Shown here piece after piece: positions 39,874-49,791 of a stretch of DNA of 64,000 bases. Position 1 is the first letter of the stretch; each line of letters starts with the position of its first letter. The DNA is from Variovorax paradoxus (GTDB taxonomy: Bacteria > Pseudomonadota > Gammaproteobacteria > Burkholderiales > Burkholderiaceae_C). The notes beneath the pieces are model-generated. The model saw only the letters and a program-made list of their open reading frames with translations. It was not told the DNA's origin and made no database searches. The stretch is from contig NZ_LR743508.1 of NCBI RefSeq assembly GCF_902712855.1, forward strand, positions 1,603,534 through 1,667,533, in the 5' to 3' direction. Both the position numbers and the translations under genes were made by a program.

Positions 39874-40694
39874 GCAACGCCTTGCATACCGCGCCGAACA
39901 CCGCACCGCGCAAGGGCCGTTCGCGCTGGATCAACCTGGCCTCCTTCGGCGTGCTGCTTCTTCTGTGGTTCCTCATCACCGCACCGCTGGCCGGAAACAA
40001 CCCCCTGGTGGCGCCGCTCTTCCTGCCGTCGCCGATGTCGGTGTGGGCGACCTTCCTGCAGTTGATGCAGAACGGCTACCAGGGCAAGACGCTGGGGCAC
40101 CACGTCGGCATCAGCCTGATGCGCTTCGGCCTGGCCTTCGCGCTCACCGTGCTGGTCGCGGTGCCGCTGGGCCTGTGGATGGGCATGAACGAGACGGTCA
40201 AGGCCGTGCTCGACCCGCCGATCGAAATCTCGCGCCCGATGCCCAAGCTCGCGCTGCTGCCGCTGCTGATCATCTGGTTCGGCATCGGCGAAGTGGCGAA
40301 GATCGTGATCATCGTGCTCGCGCTGTTCCCGATCCTCTCGATCAGCGCGATGCAGGCGGTGCGCGGCGTCGGCCGGCGCAAGGTGCAGGCCGCGATGGCA
40401 CTCGGCGCATCGCGCACGATGATCTTCCGGCGCGTGATCTTTCCGGCCAGCCTGCCCGGCATCTTCACCAGCATCCGCGTGAGCATCGGCATCGGCGTCA
40501 CCATGCTGGTGGGCGCCGAGATGATCGCCACCAACGCGGGCATCGCCTACATGGCGATGTCGGCGTCGGACTTCCTGCTCACCAACGTCGTCATCGTCGG
40601 CGCGCTGATCATGGCCGTGCTCGGCTATGCGCTCGATCTGCTGGCACGCGCGCTCGAAAACAAGGTCGTCCACTGGGGCGGCCGGGAAGGATGA
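39870..40694 (+). CDS. ABC importer permease, SsuC/TauC type
   Basis: A 274-residue inner-membrane protein with six predicted helices; the first is INLASFGVLLLLWFLITAPL. The EAA loop that docks the ATPase reads QAAMALGASRTMIFRRVIFP. Overlaps the ATPase gene upstream and the PLP-lyase gene downstream by ATGA junctions, so the four genes form one translationally coupled unit. Confidence 0.95.
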   Translation: MSNALHTAPNTAPRKGRSRWINLASFGVLLLLWFLITAPLAGNNPLVAPLFLPSPMSVWATFLQLMQNGYQGKTLGHHVGISLMRFGLAFALTVLVAVPLGLWMGMNETVKAVLDPPIEISRPMPKLALLPLLIIWFGIGEVAKIVIIVLALFPILSISAMQAVRGVGRRKVQAAMALGASRTMIFRRVIFPASLPGIFTSIRVSIGIGVTMLVGAEMIATNAGIAYMAMSASDFLLTNVVIVGALIMAVLGYALDLLARALENKVVHWGGREG

Positions 40695-41944
40695 AACCCA
40701 CCATGTCCGCACGACTCCCCGACCACGGCATTGCCTGGGACGAACTCCGGCGCGAGATGAAAGACGCCGGCCGCGGCGACGCGGACTGGCGCGGCGGCCG
40801 CGTGCCGATGTTCATCCATTACGCCGGCGAAGACGTGCTCGACGTCGCCAAGCAGGCTTACCTGATGTACTTCTCGGAGAACGGCCTGGGCCCGCGCGCC
40901 TTCGGCAGCCTCGACAAGTTCGAGAAGGACGTCGTGGCCATGGGACTGGACCTGCTGCATGGCGGTCCCGAGGCCCGCGGCGCCATGACCACCGGCGGCA
41001 CGGAGAGCATCTTCCTGGCCGTGAAATGTGCGCGCGACCGCGCGCTGGCACTGCGCCCCGGCGCCGGCAGGCCGCGCATCGTGATGCCGCGCAGCGCGCA
41101 TCCCGCGTTCGACAAGGCCGCGCACTTTCTCGGCCTCGAGCCGGTGCGCACGCCGCTCGGCGAGGACTTCCGCGCCGACCTCGATGCGATGCGCGCCGCG
41201 CTCACGTCCGACACCGCGATGCTCGTGGGCTCGGCGCCGGCATTTCCGCATGGCGTGGTCGATCCGATTCCTCAGCTGGCCGCCATGGCGCGCGAGCACG
41301 GCACCTGGATGCACGTGGACGCCTGCGTCGGCGGCTATTTCGCGCCGTTCGCGCGCGAACTCGGTGCGGACATTCCCGACTTCGACTTCGCCGTGCCCGG
41401 CGTGACGTCGATCTCGGCCGACCTGCACAAGTACGGCTACACCGCCAAGGGCGCATCGACGCTCTTCTTCGCCGACCCGGCCTCGTTTGCGCTGATGGGC
41501 TACGCCTTCGACCAATGGCCGCGCGGCCAGTACTTCACGTATACGCTGGTGGGCACGCGCGCCGGCGGCGCCATTGCCGCCGCCTGGGCCGTGATGAACT
41601 ACCTGGGCAAGGACGGCTACCTGCGCATCGCCCGGCGTGTGCTGGACACCCGGCTCGCCATGCAGGCGGGCCTGGACGCACTCGGCCTGCCGACCCTCGG
41701 GCGGCCCGAACTGTCGATCTTCGCGTTCGGTTCGCCGCAGCGAGACATGGGCGCGATCGGCCGGGGACTCGGCGCGCGCGGATGGACCGTGGGCTACGTG
41801 AACGATCCGCCGGGCATTCACCACATGCTCAACCTCACGCACGAGCCTGTCGTCGGGCAATACCTGTCGGACATGGCGGCCGTGCTGCAGGACCCCGCGA
41901 CGCAGGCCGGGCCATCGGCGAGCCCGGTGCCTGCGCAGTACTGA
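40691..41944 (+). CDS. PLP-dependent decarboxylase/lyase (sphingosine-1-phosphate-lyase/group II decarboxylase fold)
   Basis: A 417-residue fold-type I PLP enzyme. The Schiff-base Lys is in SISADLHKYGYTAKGAST; cofactor contacts include GAMTTGGTESIFLAVKCARD and the Asp in TWMHVDACVGGYF. The sequence is closest in style to sphingosine-1-phosphate lyase and group II amino-acid decarboxylases. Located as the last gene of a sulfonate-type ABC importer operon (ATGA overlap), it should act on the imported compound. L-cysteate decarboxylation to taurine would fit both the enzyme class and importer, but this is a guess. Start ATG at 40691; a second Met lies four residues later. Confidence 0.88.
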   Translation: MKPTMSARLPDHGIAWDELRREMKDAGRGDADWRGGRVPMFIHYAGEDVLDVAKQAYLMYFSENGLGPRAFGSLDKFEKDVVAMGLDLLHGGPEARGAMTTGGTESIFLAVKCARDRALALRPGAGRPRIVMPRSAHPAFDKAAHFLGLEPVRTPLGEDFRADLDAMRAALTSDTAMLVGSAPAFPHGVVDPIPQLAAMAREHGTWMHVDACVGGYFAPFARELGADIPDFDFAVPGVTSISADLHKYGYTAKGASTLFFADPASFALMGYAFDQWPRGQYFTYTLVGTRAGGAIAAAWAVMNYLGKDGYLRIARRVLDTRLAMQAGLDALGLPTLGRPELSIFAFGSPQRDMGAIGRGLGARGWTVGYVNDPPGIHHMLNLTHEPVVGQYLSDMAAVLQDPATQAGPSASPVPAQY

Positions 41945-42060
41945 GTCAGCGCGGCGGATCGAGTTGCTCCGGCCGGGGCAATGGCACCCAGGATGTAGCG
42001 GCATGTAATTTCTTCGCACGCGCGCTCGACCATTGCGCCTACAAGCACGTGCAATGCCGC

Positions 42061-42300
42061 ATGGAAAACTCGGCCTCCATGCTGGAGACACAAAACCTCG
42101 ACTCGAACGGCCTTGCCGCCCTGGCAGCCGAATGGCGTCGCCGTGCACTGCGCGGCGAAGAGAACGCGCGCGGCATCGCGCACGCGCTGGAGGTCGAAGT
42201 GCGGCGCATCGGCGGCACACGCCCCGTGCCGGCACATGACCTCGATACGCGTCCGCTCGCGCTGCGGCAGCCCGACCGCCCGTGGTGGAAGCCCTGGTAA
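42061..42300 (+). CDS. Small uncharacterised helical protein
   Basis: A 79-residue soluble protein. It starts MENSASMLETQNLDSNGLAA; the central helix AALAAEWRRRALRGEENARG is rich in Arg and Glu, and the end is QPDRPWWKPW. The composition and sharp ends suggest a true protein. No family is recognised, and the ribosome site is weak; an in-frame start further downstream (MLETQ) is possible. It lies 116 bp after the lyase gene. Confidence 0.6.
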   Translation: MENSASMLETQNLDSNGLAALAAEWRRRALRGEENARGIAHALEVEVRRIGGTRPVPAHDLDTRPLALRQPDRPWWKPW

Positions 42301-42329
42301 CGGGCCTCCATCACCGTTCCATTCAACGT

Positions 42330-42776
42330 TCAGTCGTCCACGCCTTCGAGCGACCGTGCGTACATCGCCGCTTCCGCCGGCGTCATCGCATCTTCGAGCG
42401 CAGCCAGTTCGACGCGCTCGAAATCGTGCGCGATCCACTCGAACATGTGCGAGCTCGGCATGTGCGCCAGGTCCTCGCCATCGCACCACGGCTTGAGGCG
42501 CGCCGACGCGCTGCTCAGCAGGAAGCGCAGGTACAGGGCGCGCGCCACGCGCACCGCCGCGGCCTTCTCCGGATCTTCGAGCGCCTCGCGGCATGCCGCC
42601 AGCTGCCGCTCGCAATGCGCGAGCCGCACTCTTGCGCCCAGGCTGCCATGCGCGCCGATGTCGACCACCCGGCACCGGGCCTCCAGCATGCGATGGAACT
42701 CGCACAATACCCGCGCGTAGGCATGCTGCTGAAGAAGAAGGAGCATCCGGTCCAGAAAGCTGTCTTGGCGTTGCAT
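42330..42776 (-). CDS. Uncharacterised protein
   Basis: A 148-residue soluble, mostly helical protein. It starts MQRQDSFLDRMLLLLQQHAY and has ARLAHCERQLAACREALEDP and a C-terminal FERVELAALEDAMTPAEAAM. No domain is recognised. The minus-strand frame is open as far as 44027, but everything above 42776 is the complement of the lactonase gene, so the gene is taken to start at ATG 42776. Confidence 0.65.
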   Translation of the reverse strand: MQRQDSFLDRMLLLLQQHAYARVLCEFHRMLEARCRVVDIGAHGSLGARVRLAHCERQLAACREALEDPEKAAAVRVARALYLRFLLSSASARLKPWCDGEDLAHMPSSHMFEWIAHDFERVELAALEDAMTPAEAAMYARSLEGVDD

Positions 42777-42920
42777 GGTCCGAACATCTGACGGCTGCGC
42801 ACCATGTCGTACGCGTAGGACTTGAAGCAAAAAAGGCGCGCGACGAGCCTCACGGCAATGGCCGCCCGTCGCAAAACCCGAGGGCAACGCGAGCCCTTCC
42901 ACCACCTCCGAGGAGCTTCG

Positions 42921-43850
42921 ATGCGCATCCGCGAACTTGCCACCGGCCTGCAATTTCCCGAAGGCCCGATCGCCCTGAACGACGGCTCCGTGCTGCTGGT
43001 CGAGATCGCGCGGGGCACGCTCACACGGGTGCGCGCCGACGGCCTCGTGCAGGTGATCGCCGACCTCGGCGGCGGGCCGAACGGCGCGGCGCTGGGTCCC
43101 GACGGCGCGGTCTACGTCTGCAACAACGGCGGCTTCAGGTGGCACACCGAGGCCGATGGCTGCGTGCGCCCGATGGGCCAGGCCGACGACTATTCGGGCG
43201 GCCGCATCGAACGCGTGGACTTCGCCACCGGCCGCGCCGAACGCCTGTTCGAGACCGTCGAGGGCGGCGCGCTGTGCGGCCCCAACGACATCGTGTTCGA
43301 CGCGCACGGCGGCTTCTACTTCACCGACCTCGGCAAGGTGCGCGAGCGCGACATGGACCGCGGCGGCCTCTTCTACGGCCACGCCGACGGCGGCGCCGCG
43401 CATGCGATCACGCGGCCCGTGACGACACCCAACGGCATCGCCCTGTCGCCCGACGGCCAGACGCTCTACTACGCCGAGACCGAGGGCGCGCGCGTCTGGG
43501 CCTTCGACATCGTCGCACCGGGGCGCGTGCGCAAGGACGGTTGGCCCTCCCCGCACGGCGGGCGCATGCTCTGCGCATCGCCCGGCGGTCACTACCAGCG
43601 CTTCGATTCGATGGCGGTCGACGCGCTCGGCAATCTCTGCGTGGCAACGCTGCTGCACGGCGGCATCAGCATCGTCGCGCCCGACGGCGGCACGGTCCGC
43701 CATGTGCCGCTGCCCGACCGCTACACCACCAACATCTGCTTCGGTGGCCGCGATCGCCGCACGGCCTATGTCACGCTCTCGGGCAGCGGAAGGCTCATCG
43801 CCATCGACGACTGGCCCACGCCCGGCCTCGCGTTGAACTTCGAGGCGTAG
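42921..43850 (+). CDS. SMP-30/gluconolactonase/LRE-family lactonase
   Basis: A 309-residue six-bladed beta-propeller enzyme. Metal site residues: Glu in LQFPEGPIAL (about 15), Asn in VTTPNGIALSPDG and Asp in FDSMAVDALGNLCVA. Also GGALCGPNDIVFDAHGGFYF. Family members hydrolyse sugar lactones, using Ca or Zn, in the cytoplasm. Nothing beside it reveals a sugar pathway. ATG 42921 follows AGGAG. Downstream, the same frame stays open for 53 codons past the TAG (see findings). Confidence 0.9.
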   Translation: MRIRELATGLQFPEGPIALNDGSVLLVEIARGTLTRVRADGLVQVIADLGGGPNGAALGPDGAVYVCNNGGFRWHTEADGCVRPMGQADDYSGGRIERVDFATGRAERLFETVEGGALCGPNDIVFDAHGGFYFTDLGKVRERDMDRGGLFYGHADGGAAHAITRPVTTPNGIALSPDGQTLYYAETEGARVWAFDIVAPGRVRKDGWPSPHGGRMLCASPGGHYQRFDSMAVDALGNLCVATLLHGGISIVAPDGGTVRHVPLPDRYTTNICFGGRDRRTAYVTLSGSGRLIAIDDWPTPGLALNFEA

Positions 43851-44038
43851 GCGGCGCATCGGGTGGGAGCCGGACCGGCCGAAGGTGAAATCGCCGCGGC
43901 CCAGCCGCTCATCCCGATACCGGTACGACTCGGCCTGGGGGGCGAAAACCGCACGCTGCCCGCCGCCCTGTCCGTCGCCCTCGACATCGACCCGCCGCCC
44001 GTCTCTTGACGGCCCCGCGCCTATCATGCGGCAACACC

Positions 44039-44656
44039 ATGCCGGTGGACCGCCATATGCACACCGCCACCCCAGCGCCCGGCGCGCTCATTTCCGCAGA
44101 CATCGACTTCACCGCGGCATCGCTCGATGTGGCCCGCCGGCTGATCGGCATCACGCTGCTGGTCGATGGCGTGGGCGGCCGCATCGTCGAGACGGAAGCC
44201 TACGACCCCGAAGAACCGGCCTCGCATTCGTTCAACGGTCGCACCGCGCGCAACGCCAGCCTGTTCGGCCCGCCGGGCTGCGCCTACGTCTACCGCTCGC
44301 ACGGCCTGCACTGGTGCCTGAACTTCGTCTGCCGCGAAACCGGGCATGCAGCCGGCGTGCTGATCCGCGCGCTCGAGCCTACCCACGGGCTGGACCGGAT
44401 GCGCGAGCGGCGCGGCCTGGACGAGCCGCGCCTGCTGTGCGCCGGCCCCGGCCGCGTGGGCCAGGCGCTGGCCATCGACCGCAGCTTCGACGGCCTGCGC
44501 CTCGACGAGGCGCCCTTCGCGCTGTTCGCTCCGCCGCACGGCCTGCCGGCCCCCGAGGTGGTCACCGGGCCGCGCATCGGCATCTCCAAGGCCGTCGACA
44601 TGCCCTGGCGATTCGGCGAACGGAACTCGAGGTTCCTGAGCAAGCGCTTCGCCTGA
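44039..44656 (+). CDS. mpg: 3-methyladenine DNA glycosylase (MPG/AAG family)
   Basis: A 205-residue base-excision enzyme. Catalytic Glu in RIVETEAYDPEEPASHSF; the intercalating and pocket region is GCAYVYRSHGLHWCLNFVCR, then GVLIRALEPTHGLDRMRERR; the Gly-Pro-Gly loop is LLCAGPGRVGQAL. It removes alkylated purines from DNA. Length matches bacterial MPG. Start: ATG 44039 or 44057; both lie in frame, with a TTG at 44006 less likely. Confidence 0.92.
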   Translation: MPVDRHMHTATPAPGALISADIDFTAASLDVARRLIGITLLVDGVGGRIVETEAYDPEEPASHSFNGRTARNASLFGPPGCAYVYRSHGLHWCLNFVCRETGHAAGVLIRALEPTHGLDRMRERRGLDEPRLLCAGPGRVGQALAIDRSFDGLRLDEAPFALFAPPHGLPAPEVVTGPRIGISKAVDMPWRFGERNSRFLSKRFA

Positions 44657-44670
44657 GCCCGCCCGGACCG

Positions 44671-45651
44671 CTAGGCCACAGCCGTTTCGTTGCGCCCCAG
44701 GTAATGCTTGGGCGTCTTGCCCATCACGCGGCGGAACATGGCGGTGAAGGCGCTCGGGCTCTCGTAGCCCAGGTCCATCGCCACCGTGGTCACGGGCGTG
44801 TCCATCGCGAGCCGCCGCAGCGCTTCCATGAGCCTCAGCTGCTGGCGCCAGGTGGTGAAGGTGATGCCGGTCTCGTCGCGGAACAGGCGCGTGAGCGTGC
44901 GCCGGCCGAGTGCGCCATAGCGCGCCCAGTACTCCAGATCGCCGTCGCTAGCGGGGTCGTCGAGCAGCGCGCGGCAGATGCGCAGCAGGCGCGCGTCCTG
45001 CGGCATCGGTGCATGCAGCGGCACGCGCGGTGCGGCGCAGATTTCGTCGAGGATCAGCCGCATCACGCGGCCGTCGCGGCCGGCCTCGTCGTACAGGAGC
45101 GGAATGCCCGTGGCGTCGATGACCAGCTGGCGCAGCAGCGGCGACACCTCGATCACGCAGCACTCGGCGGGCAGGTGCGGCGACGCATCGGGCTGGATGT
45201 AGAGCGATCGGTTCGACACCGCCTGCCCGCGCGCGTGCATCTCGTGCACCACGCCGCCCGGCACCCACACGGCGCGGTTGGGCGGCACCAGCCACGCGCC
45301 CGTGGGCGTGTGCAGGGTGAAGGTGCCCTTCACCGCATACGCGAGCTGGGCGCGCGGATGCGAGTGCGCGGGCACGATCAGCGAGGGCTCGGGCTCGTGC
45401 TCCACCACGATCATCGACACCGGCCGCGGGACGGACTGGTAGGCCTCGAAGGTCCAGGGGCGGCCGACGGGACCGCTCAGGGGTCCGTACGCCGGGGGTT
45501 CGTCGATGAACGGCTGCGTGCACGAGCCGCCCTCGGCCGCCGCGTCGGACGCGAATGCCTCGGTCACGCGGCCTGGGCGCGTCATGCCGCGGGCACGGAA
45601 GAGCCGGCGCCCTCCACCGCTCGACGCAACAGTTGCGGCGTGTGTCTGCAT
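44671..45651 (-). CDS. AraC-family transcriptional regulator (cupin sensor)
   Basis: A 326-residue regulator with N-terminal cupin-type sensor (about 90-180; PSLIVPAHSHPRAQLAYAVK, then WLVPPNRAVWVPGGVVHEMH) and C-terminal AraC double HTH (about 225-320; RTLTRLFRDETGITFTTWRQ and VAMDLGYESPSAFTAMFRRV). ATG 45651 has GGAG upstream; the TTG at 45684 is less likely. It lies 57 bp after the HMG-CoA reductase gene on the same strand, so it may be read with that operon and govern it, or be an unrelated gene. Confidence 0.9.
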   Translation of the reverse strand: MQTHAATVASSGGGRRLFRARGMTRPGRVTEAFASDAAAEGGSCTQPFIDEPPAYGPLSGPVGRPWTFEAYQSVPRPVSMIVVEHEPEPSLIVPAHSHPRAQLAYAVKGTFTLHTPTGAWLVPPNRAVWVPGGVVHEMHARGQAVSNRSLYIQPDASPHLPAECCVIEVSPLLRQLVIDATGIPLLYDEAGRDGRVMRLILDEICAAPRVPLHAPMPQDARLLRICRALLDDPASDGDLEYWARYGALGRRTLTRLFRDETGITFTTWRQQLRLMEALRRLAMDTPVTTVAMDLGYESPSAFTAMFRRVMGKTPKHYLGRNETAVA

Positions 45652-45708
45652 TGTCACGACGGTCTCCGATTCATCGAGGTTCAAGACGAGGCCATGCCCT
45701 GACGCTGC

Positions 45709-47004
<1,296 letters not shown>

Positions 47005-47064
47005 GTGCAGTCCTGATTGATGGATGAACGAGTCGATGGATGAATGAATGAACGGGCTGCGGCT

Positions 47065-47841
47065 TCAGCGCGCAGCGGGACGCTCGCGCGACAGGAACCG
47101 CCGCAGGCCGTCCTTCGCCTCGTCGCTGGTGAAGGCGCGCTGGCCCAGCACGGCTTCGCGGCGGAAGGCCTCGTCGAACGGCAGGTGGCCGAGCGTGAGC
47201 GCCGCCTCCTTGATGACCGACACGGCCACCCGCCCCTTCTGCGCGAGGCCGCGCGCGTAGCCAAGCGCCACCGCCTCGAGCTGGTCCGGCGGCACCACGC
47301 GGTTCAGCAGGCCCATCTCGGCGAGACGGCCCGCCGGAAAGCGTTCGGCCGTGAGCATGAGTTCCATGGCCAGCGCATAGGGAATCTGGCGAACCAGCCG
47401 CACCAGCGTGCCGCCGGCCGGCGTGAAGCCCAGAGAGGCCTCGGGCAGCGCAAACACCGCGGTGTCGGACGCGACGCGGATGTCCGCGGCCAGCATGATC
47501 TCGAAGCCCCCGCCCATGCACAGCCCGTTGATCGCGGCCACCACCGGCTTGTGGAAGCCCGGCTGCTTGATGTGGGCGCCGTCCCATTCGGAGATGTCGA
47601 AGCGCCCCTCGGCCAGCGCCGGGATCGATTCGCCGAGGTCGGCGCCGACGCAGAACGCGCGCTCGCCGTTGCCGCCGAGCAGCACCACGCGCACCGCCTC
47701 GTCGTCGTTCGCGCGTGCGAAGGCCTGCGCGAGTTCGTCGTACATCGCGAGGGTCAGCGCGTTGAGCTTCTCGGGGCGGTCGAAGCGCACGTGCGCGATG
47801 CCGTCGCCGTCCACCGCATAGGTGATGCCGCCGGCGCCCAT
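47065..47841 (-). CDS. Enoyl-CoA hydratase family protein
   Basis: A 258-residue crotonase-fold enzyme. Both catalytic Glu positions are occupied: AINGLCMGGGFEIMLAADIR and FALPEASLGFTPAGG; oxyanion segment ERAFCVGADLGES. So a true hydratase is likely. Start ATG 47841 overlaps the CoA-transferase stop. In this cluster it could act on 3-methylglutaconyl-CoA/HMG-CoA or on a different enoyl-CoA; no direct evidence. Ordinary length for the family. Confidence 0.9.
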   Translation of the reverse strand: MGAGGITYAVDGDGIAHVRFDRPEKLNALTLAMYDELAQAFARANDDEAVRVVLLGGNGERAFCVGADLGESIPALAEGRFDISEWDGAHIKQPGFHKPVVAAINGLCMGGGFEIMLAADIRVASDTAVFALPEASLGFTPAGGTLVRLVRQIPYALAMELMLTAERFPAGRLAEMGLLNRVVPPDQLEAVALGYARGLAQKGRVAVSVIKEAALTLGHLPFDEAFRREAVLGQRAFTSDEAKDGLRRFLSRERPAAR

Positions 47842-49094
47842 CAGATCACGCCCTCGGCCAGGTAGCGGTCGTAGTCTTGCGCGGCCACGCGCAGCCAGCC
47901 CTTGAGCACGATCTCGTTGTGCTCGCCGAAGGCCGGCGCGCTGCCCACCGCGCGCACCGGCGTGGCGGAGAGTTTCATCGGGCTGCCGAACGCCTGCACC
48001 CGTGCGCCGTCGACCTGCGTCGGCACGAACATCTCGCGCGCCGCCAGATGGGGGTCGGCCACCACCTCGGCGATGGTCTTGATGGGGGTCACCGGGATCG
48101 TGTCGCCGGCCATGGCCTCGAGCTCGGCCTTGGTGTGCCGCGCGCACCAGCCCTGCACGATCGGCTGCACCCGGCGCGCATAGGTCGCGGGGTCGAAGCG
48201 CTTCTCCATGGTGTCGATCTCGGGGTCGCTCACCAGCGCGGGCTCGCCGAAGATCCGGCAGGCCTCGCGCCAGAACTTGTCGGTGTAGGCGCCGAAGAAG
48301 ACGAAGCCGTCCTTGCAGGCGTACTGCCCGTAGGGCCGCACGAACGGATGGTCGTTGCCCAGCGGCTCGCCGACCACGCCGTCCACCGTGTAGTTGACGA
48401 CTGCATGTTCCGTCAGCGTCACCACCGCGTCCTGCTGGGCCACGTCGACCCACTGGCCTTCGCCGGTCTGCCGCGCATGCATCACCGCGGACAGCGCGGC
48501 GATCGCCGCATAGAACGACGCCGACAGGTCGCCGATGATGGTGCCCACGCGCAGCGGCGCCTTGCCCTTCTCGCCGTTGATGGACCACAGCCCGCCGGTG
48601 GCCTGCGCGCTGTTGTCGTAGGCCGGCCGCCGCGAGTTCGGTCCGGTCTGGCCGAAGCCGCTGATCGACACGTACACCAGCCGCGGGTTGCATGGCTTCA
48701 GCGCCTCGTAGCCGAGCCCCATGCGCTCCATCGTCCCGGGGCGGAAGTTCTCCACCAGCATGTCGGCCTTGCCCACGAGGTCGCGCAGCAGCGCCCGGCC
48801 CTGCTCCGACTTCAGGTCGAGGCTCACGCCGAGCTTGTGGCGGTTGTACTGCGCGAAGAAGGCGCTCGCACGGCCGTTCTCGCCCTGCACGAACGGCGGA
48901 AAGGTGCGCACGTAGTCGGGCTCGGCCGGGTTCTCGACCTTGATCACCGTGGCCCCCAGGTCGGCCAGCATCATGGTGCAGTAGGGACCGGCCACCACGC
49001 GGGTGACGTCGATCACCACCAGGCCGCGCAGCGGCCCGTCGCCGAGCGGAAGCTGCATAGATTCAGTACTCACTTGTGTGTTCTCCGTTTGCAT
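47841..49094 (-). CDS. CaiB/BaiF-family (class III) CoA transferase
   Basis: A 417-residue class III CoA transferase, a cytoplasmic interlocked dimer. N-terminal RGLVVIDVTRVVAGPYCTMM, catalytic Asp in RRPAYDNSAQATGGLWS, then VDVAQQDAVVTLTEHAVVNY and the C-terminal KLSATPVRAVGSAPAFGEHN. It moves CoA between an acyl-CoA donor and an organic acid. Here it is the obvious enzyme to activate the imported acid before the hydratase or reductase step. Start ATG 49094 follows a 22-bp gap from the LivF-type gene; a second Met 12 residues later is possible. Confidence 0.92.
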   Translation of the reverse strand: MQTENTQVSTESMQLPLGDGPLRGLVVIDVTRVVAGPYCTMMLADLGATVIKVENPAEPDYVRTFPPFVQGENGRASAFFAQYNRHKLGVSLDLKSEQGRALLRDLVGKADMLVENFRPGTMERMGLGYEALKPCNPRLVYVSISGFGQTGPNSRRPAYDNSAQATGGLWSINGEKGKAPLRVGTIIGDLSASFYAAIAALSAVMHARQTGEGQWVDVAQQDAVVTLTEHAVVNYTVDGVVGEPLGNDHPFVRPYGQYACKDGFVFFGAYTDKFWREACRIFGEPALVSDPEIDTMEKRFDPATYARRVQPIVQGWCARHTKAELEAMAGDTIPVTPIKTIAEVVADPHLAAREMFVPTQVDGARVQAFGSPMKLSATPVRAVGSAPAFGEHNEIVLKGWLRVAAQDYDRYLAEGVI

Positions 49095-49116
49095 TCGTTG
49101 GCTGCCGTGTGCGGGC

Positions 49117-49791
49117 TCAGGCGGTGGCGGTGGATGTCGTCTCCGAGACCGCGCCGCGCTCGATGTGCAGGGTGCGGCTCTGCACCGCGTCCAGCAGCGC
49201 CGCGTTCGATTCCGTCACCACCACGCACAGGGTCGGGTGCGACACGCGCAGGGCGCGCAGCGCGTCGCCGTACTGCCGTGCCAGCGCGGGGGCCAGGCCC
49301 TGGAAGGGTTCGTCGAGCAGCACGAAGCGCGCACCGACCACGAGGGCGCGCGCGAGCGCGACGATCTTTCCCTGCCCGCCCGACAGGGCCGCGCCCGAGC
49401 GCTGAAGCATCGGCTCGAGCTGCGGCACGTTGGCCAGCACGGCGTCGATGCGGCGCTGTATCTCGTGCCTCGGCAGCCGGAGCACCTCGCATGGCAGCGC
49501 GATGTTCTGGGCCACGCTCAGCGTCGGCAGGATCACCCGGTCTTCCGGCGCATAGCCGAAGCCGGCCGCCGCGCGGCGCGATGCGGGGCTGCGCGTGATG
49601 TCCTCGCCGTCGAGGAGGATGCGCCCGGAGCGCGGCGCCACCAGGCCCATGATGGCGCGCAGCAGCGTGGTCTTGCCCGCGCCGTTGCGGCCCACCACGG
49701 CCACCGTCTGGCCCGGCGCGAGTTGCAGGTCGACGCCGCGCAGCACCGCGTGGCCCGCCAGGTCGATGTTCATCGATTCGATGCGCAGCAT
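49117..49791 (-). CDS. Branched-chain-amino-acid-type ABC importer ATPase (LivF type)
   Basis: A 224-residue ATPase: Walker A VGRNGAGKTTLLRAIMGL, signature LSGGQGKIVALARALV, Walker B RFVLLDEPFQGLAPALARQ. The LivF features YAPEDR (for YVPE-R) and the short length are typical; the usual QR after the LSGG signature reads GK. Start ATG 49791 overlaps the LivG-type stop. Works with the LivG-type ATPase on the cytoplasmic face. Confidence 0.92.
   Translation of the reverse strand: MLRIESMNIDLAGHAVLRGVDLQLAPGQTVAVVGRNGAGKTTLLRAIMGLVAPRSGRILLDGEDITRSPASRRAAAGFGYAPEDRVILPTLSVAQNIALPCEVLRLPRHEIQRRIDAVLANVPQLEPMLQRSGAALSGGQGKIVALARALVVGARFVLLDEPFQGLAPALARQYGDALRALRVSHPTLCVVVTESNAALLDAVQSRTLHIERGAVSETTSTATA

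Noticed and set aside
39965..40690. Upstream extension of the PLP-lyase frame
   Set aside because: It overlaps the permease gene in another frame and is Arg/His-rich; the ATGA overlap at 40691 is the real start.
42777..44027. Long minus-strand frame continuing the gene at 42330
   Set aside because: The added part is antisense to the lactonase gene and lacks any motif; start taken at 42776.
47005..47064. ATGA/ATCC short tandem repeat before the HMG-CoA reductase gene
   Set aside because: Too short and irregular to claim phase variation; noted only as a slippage-prone leader.
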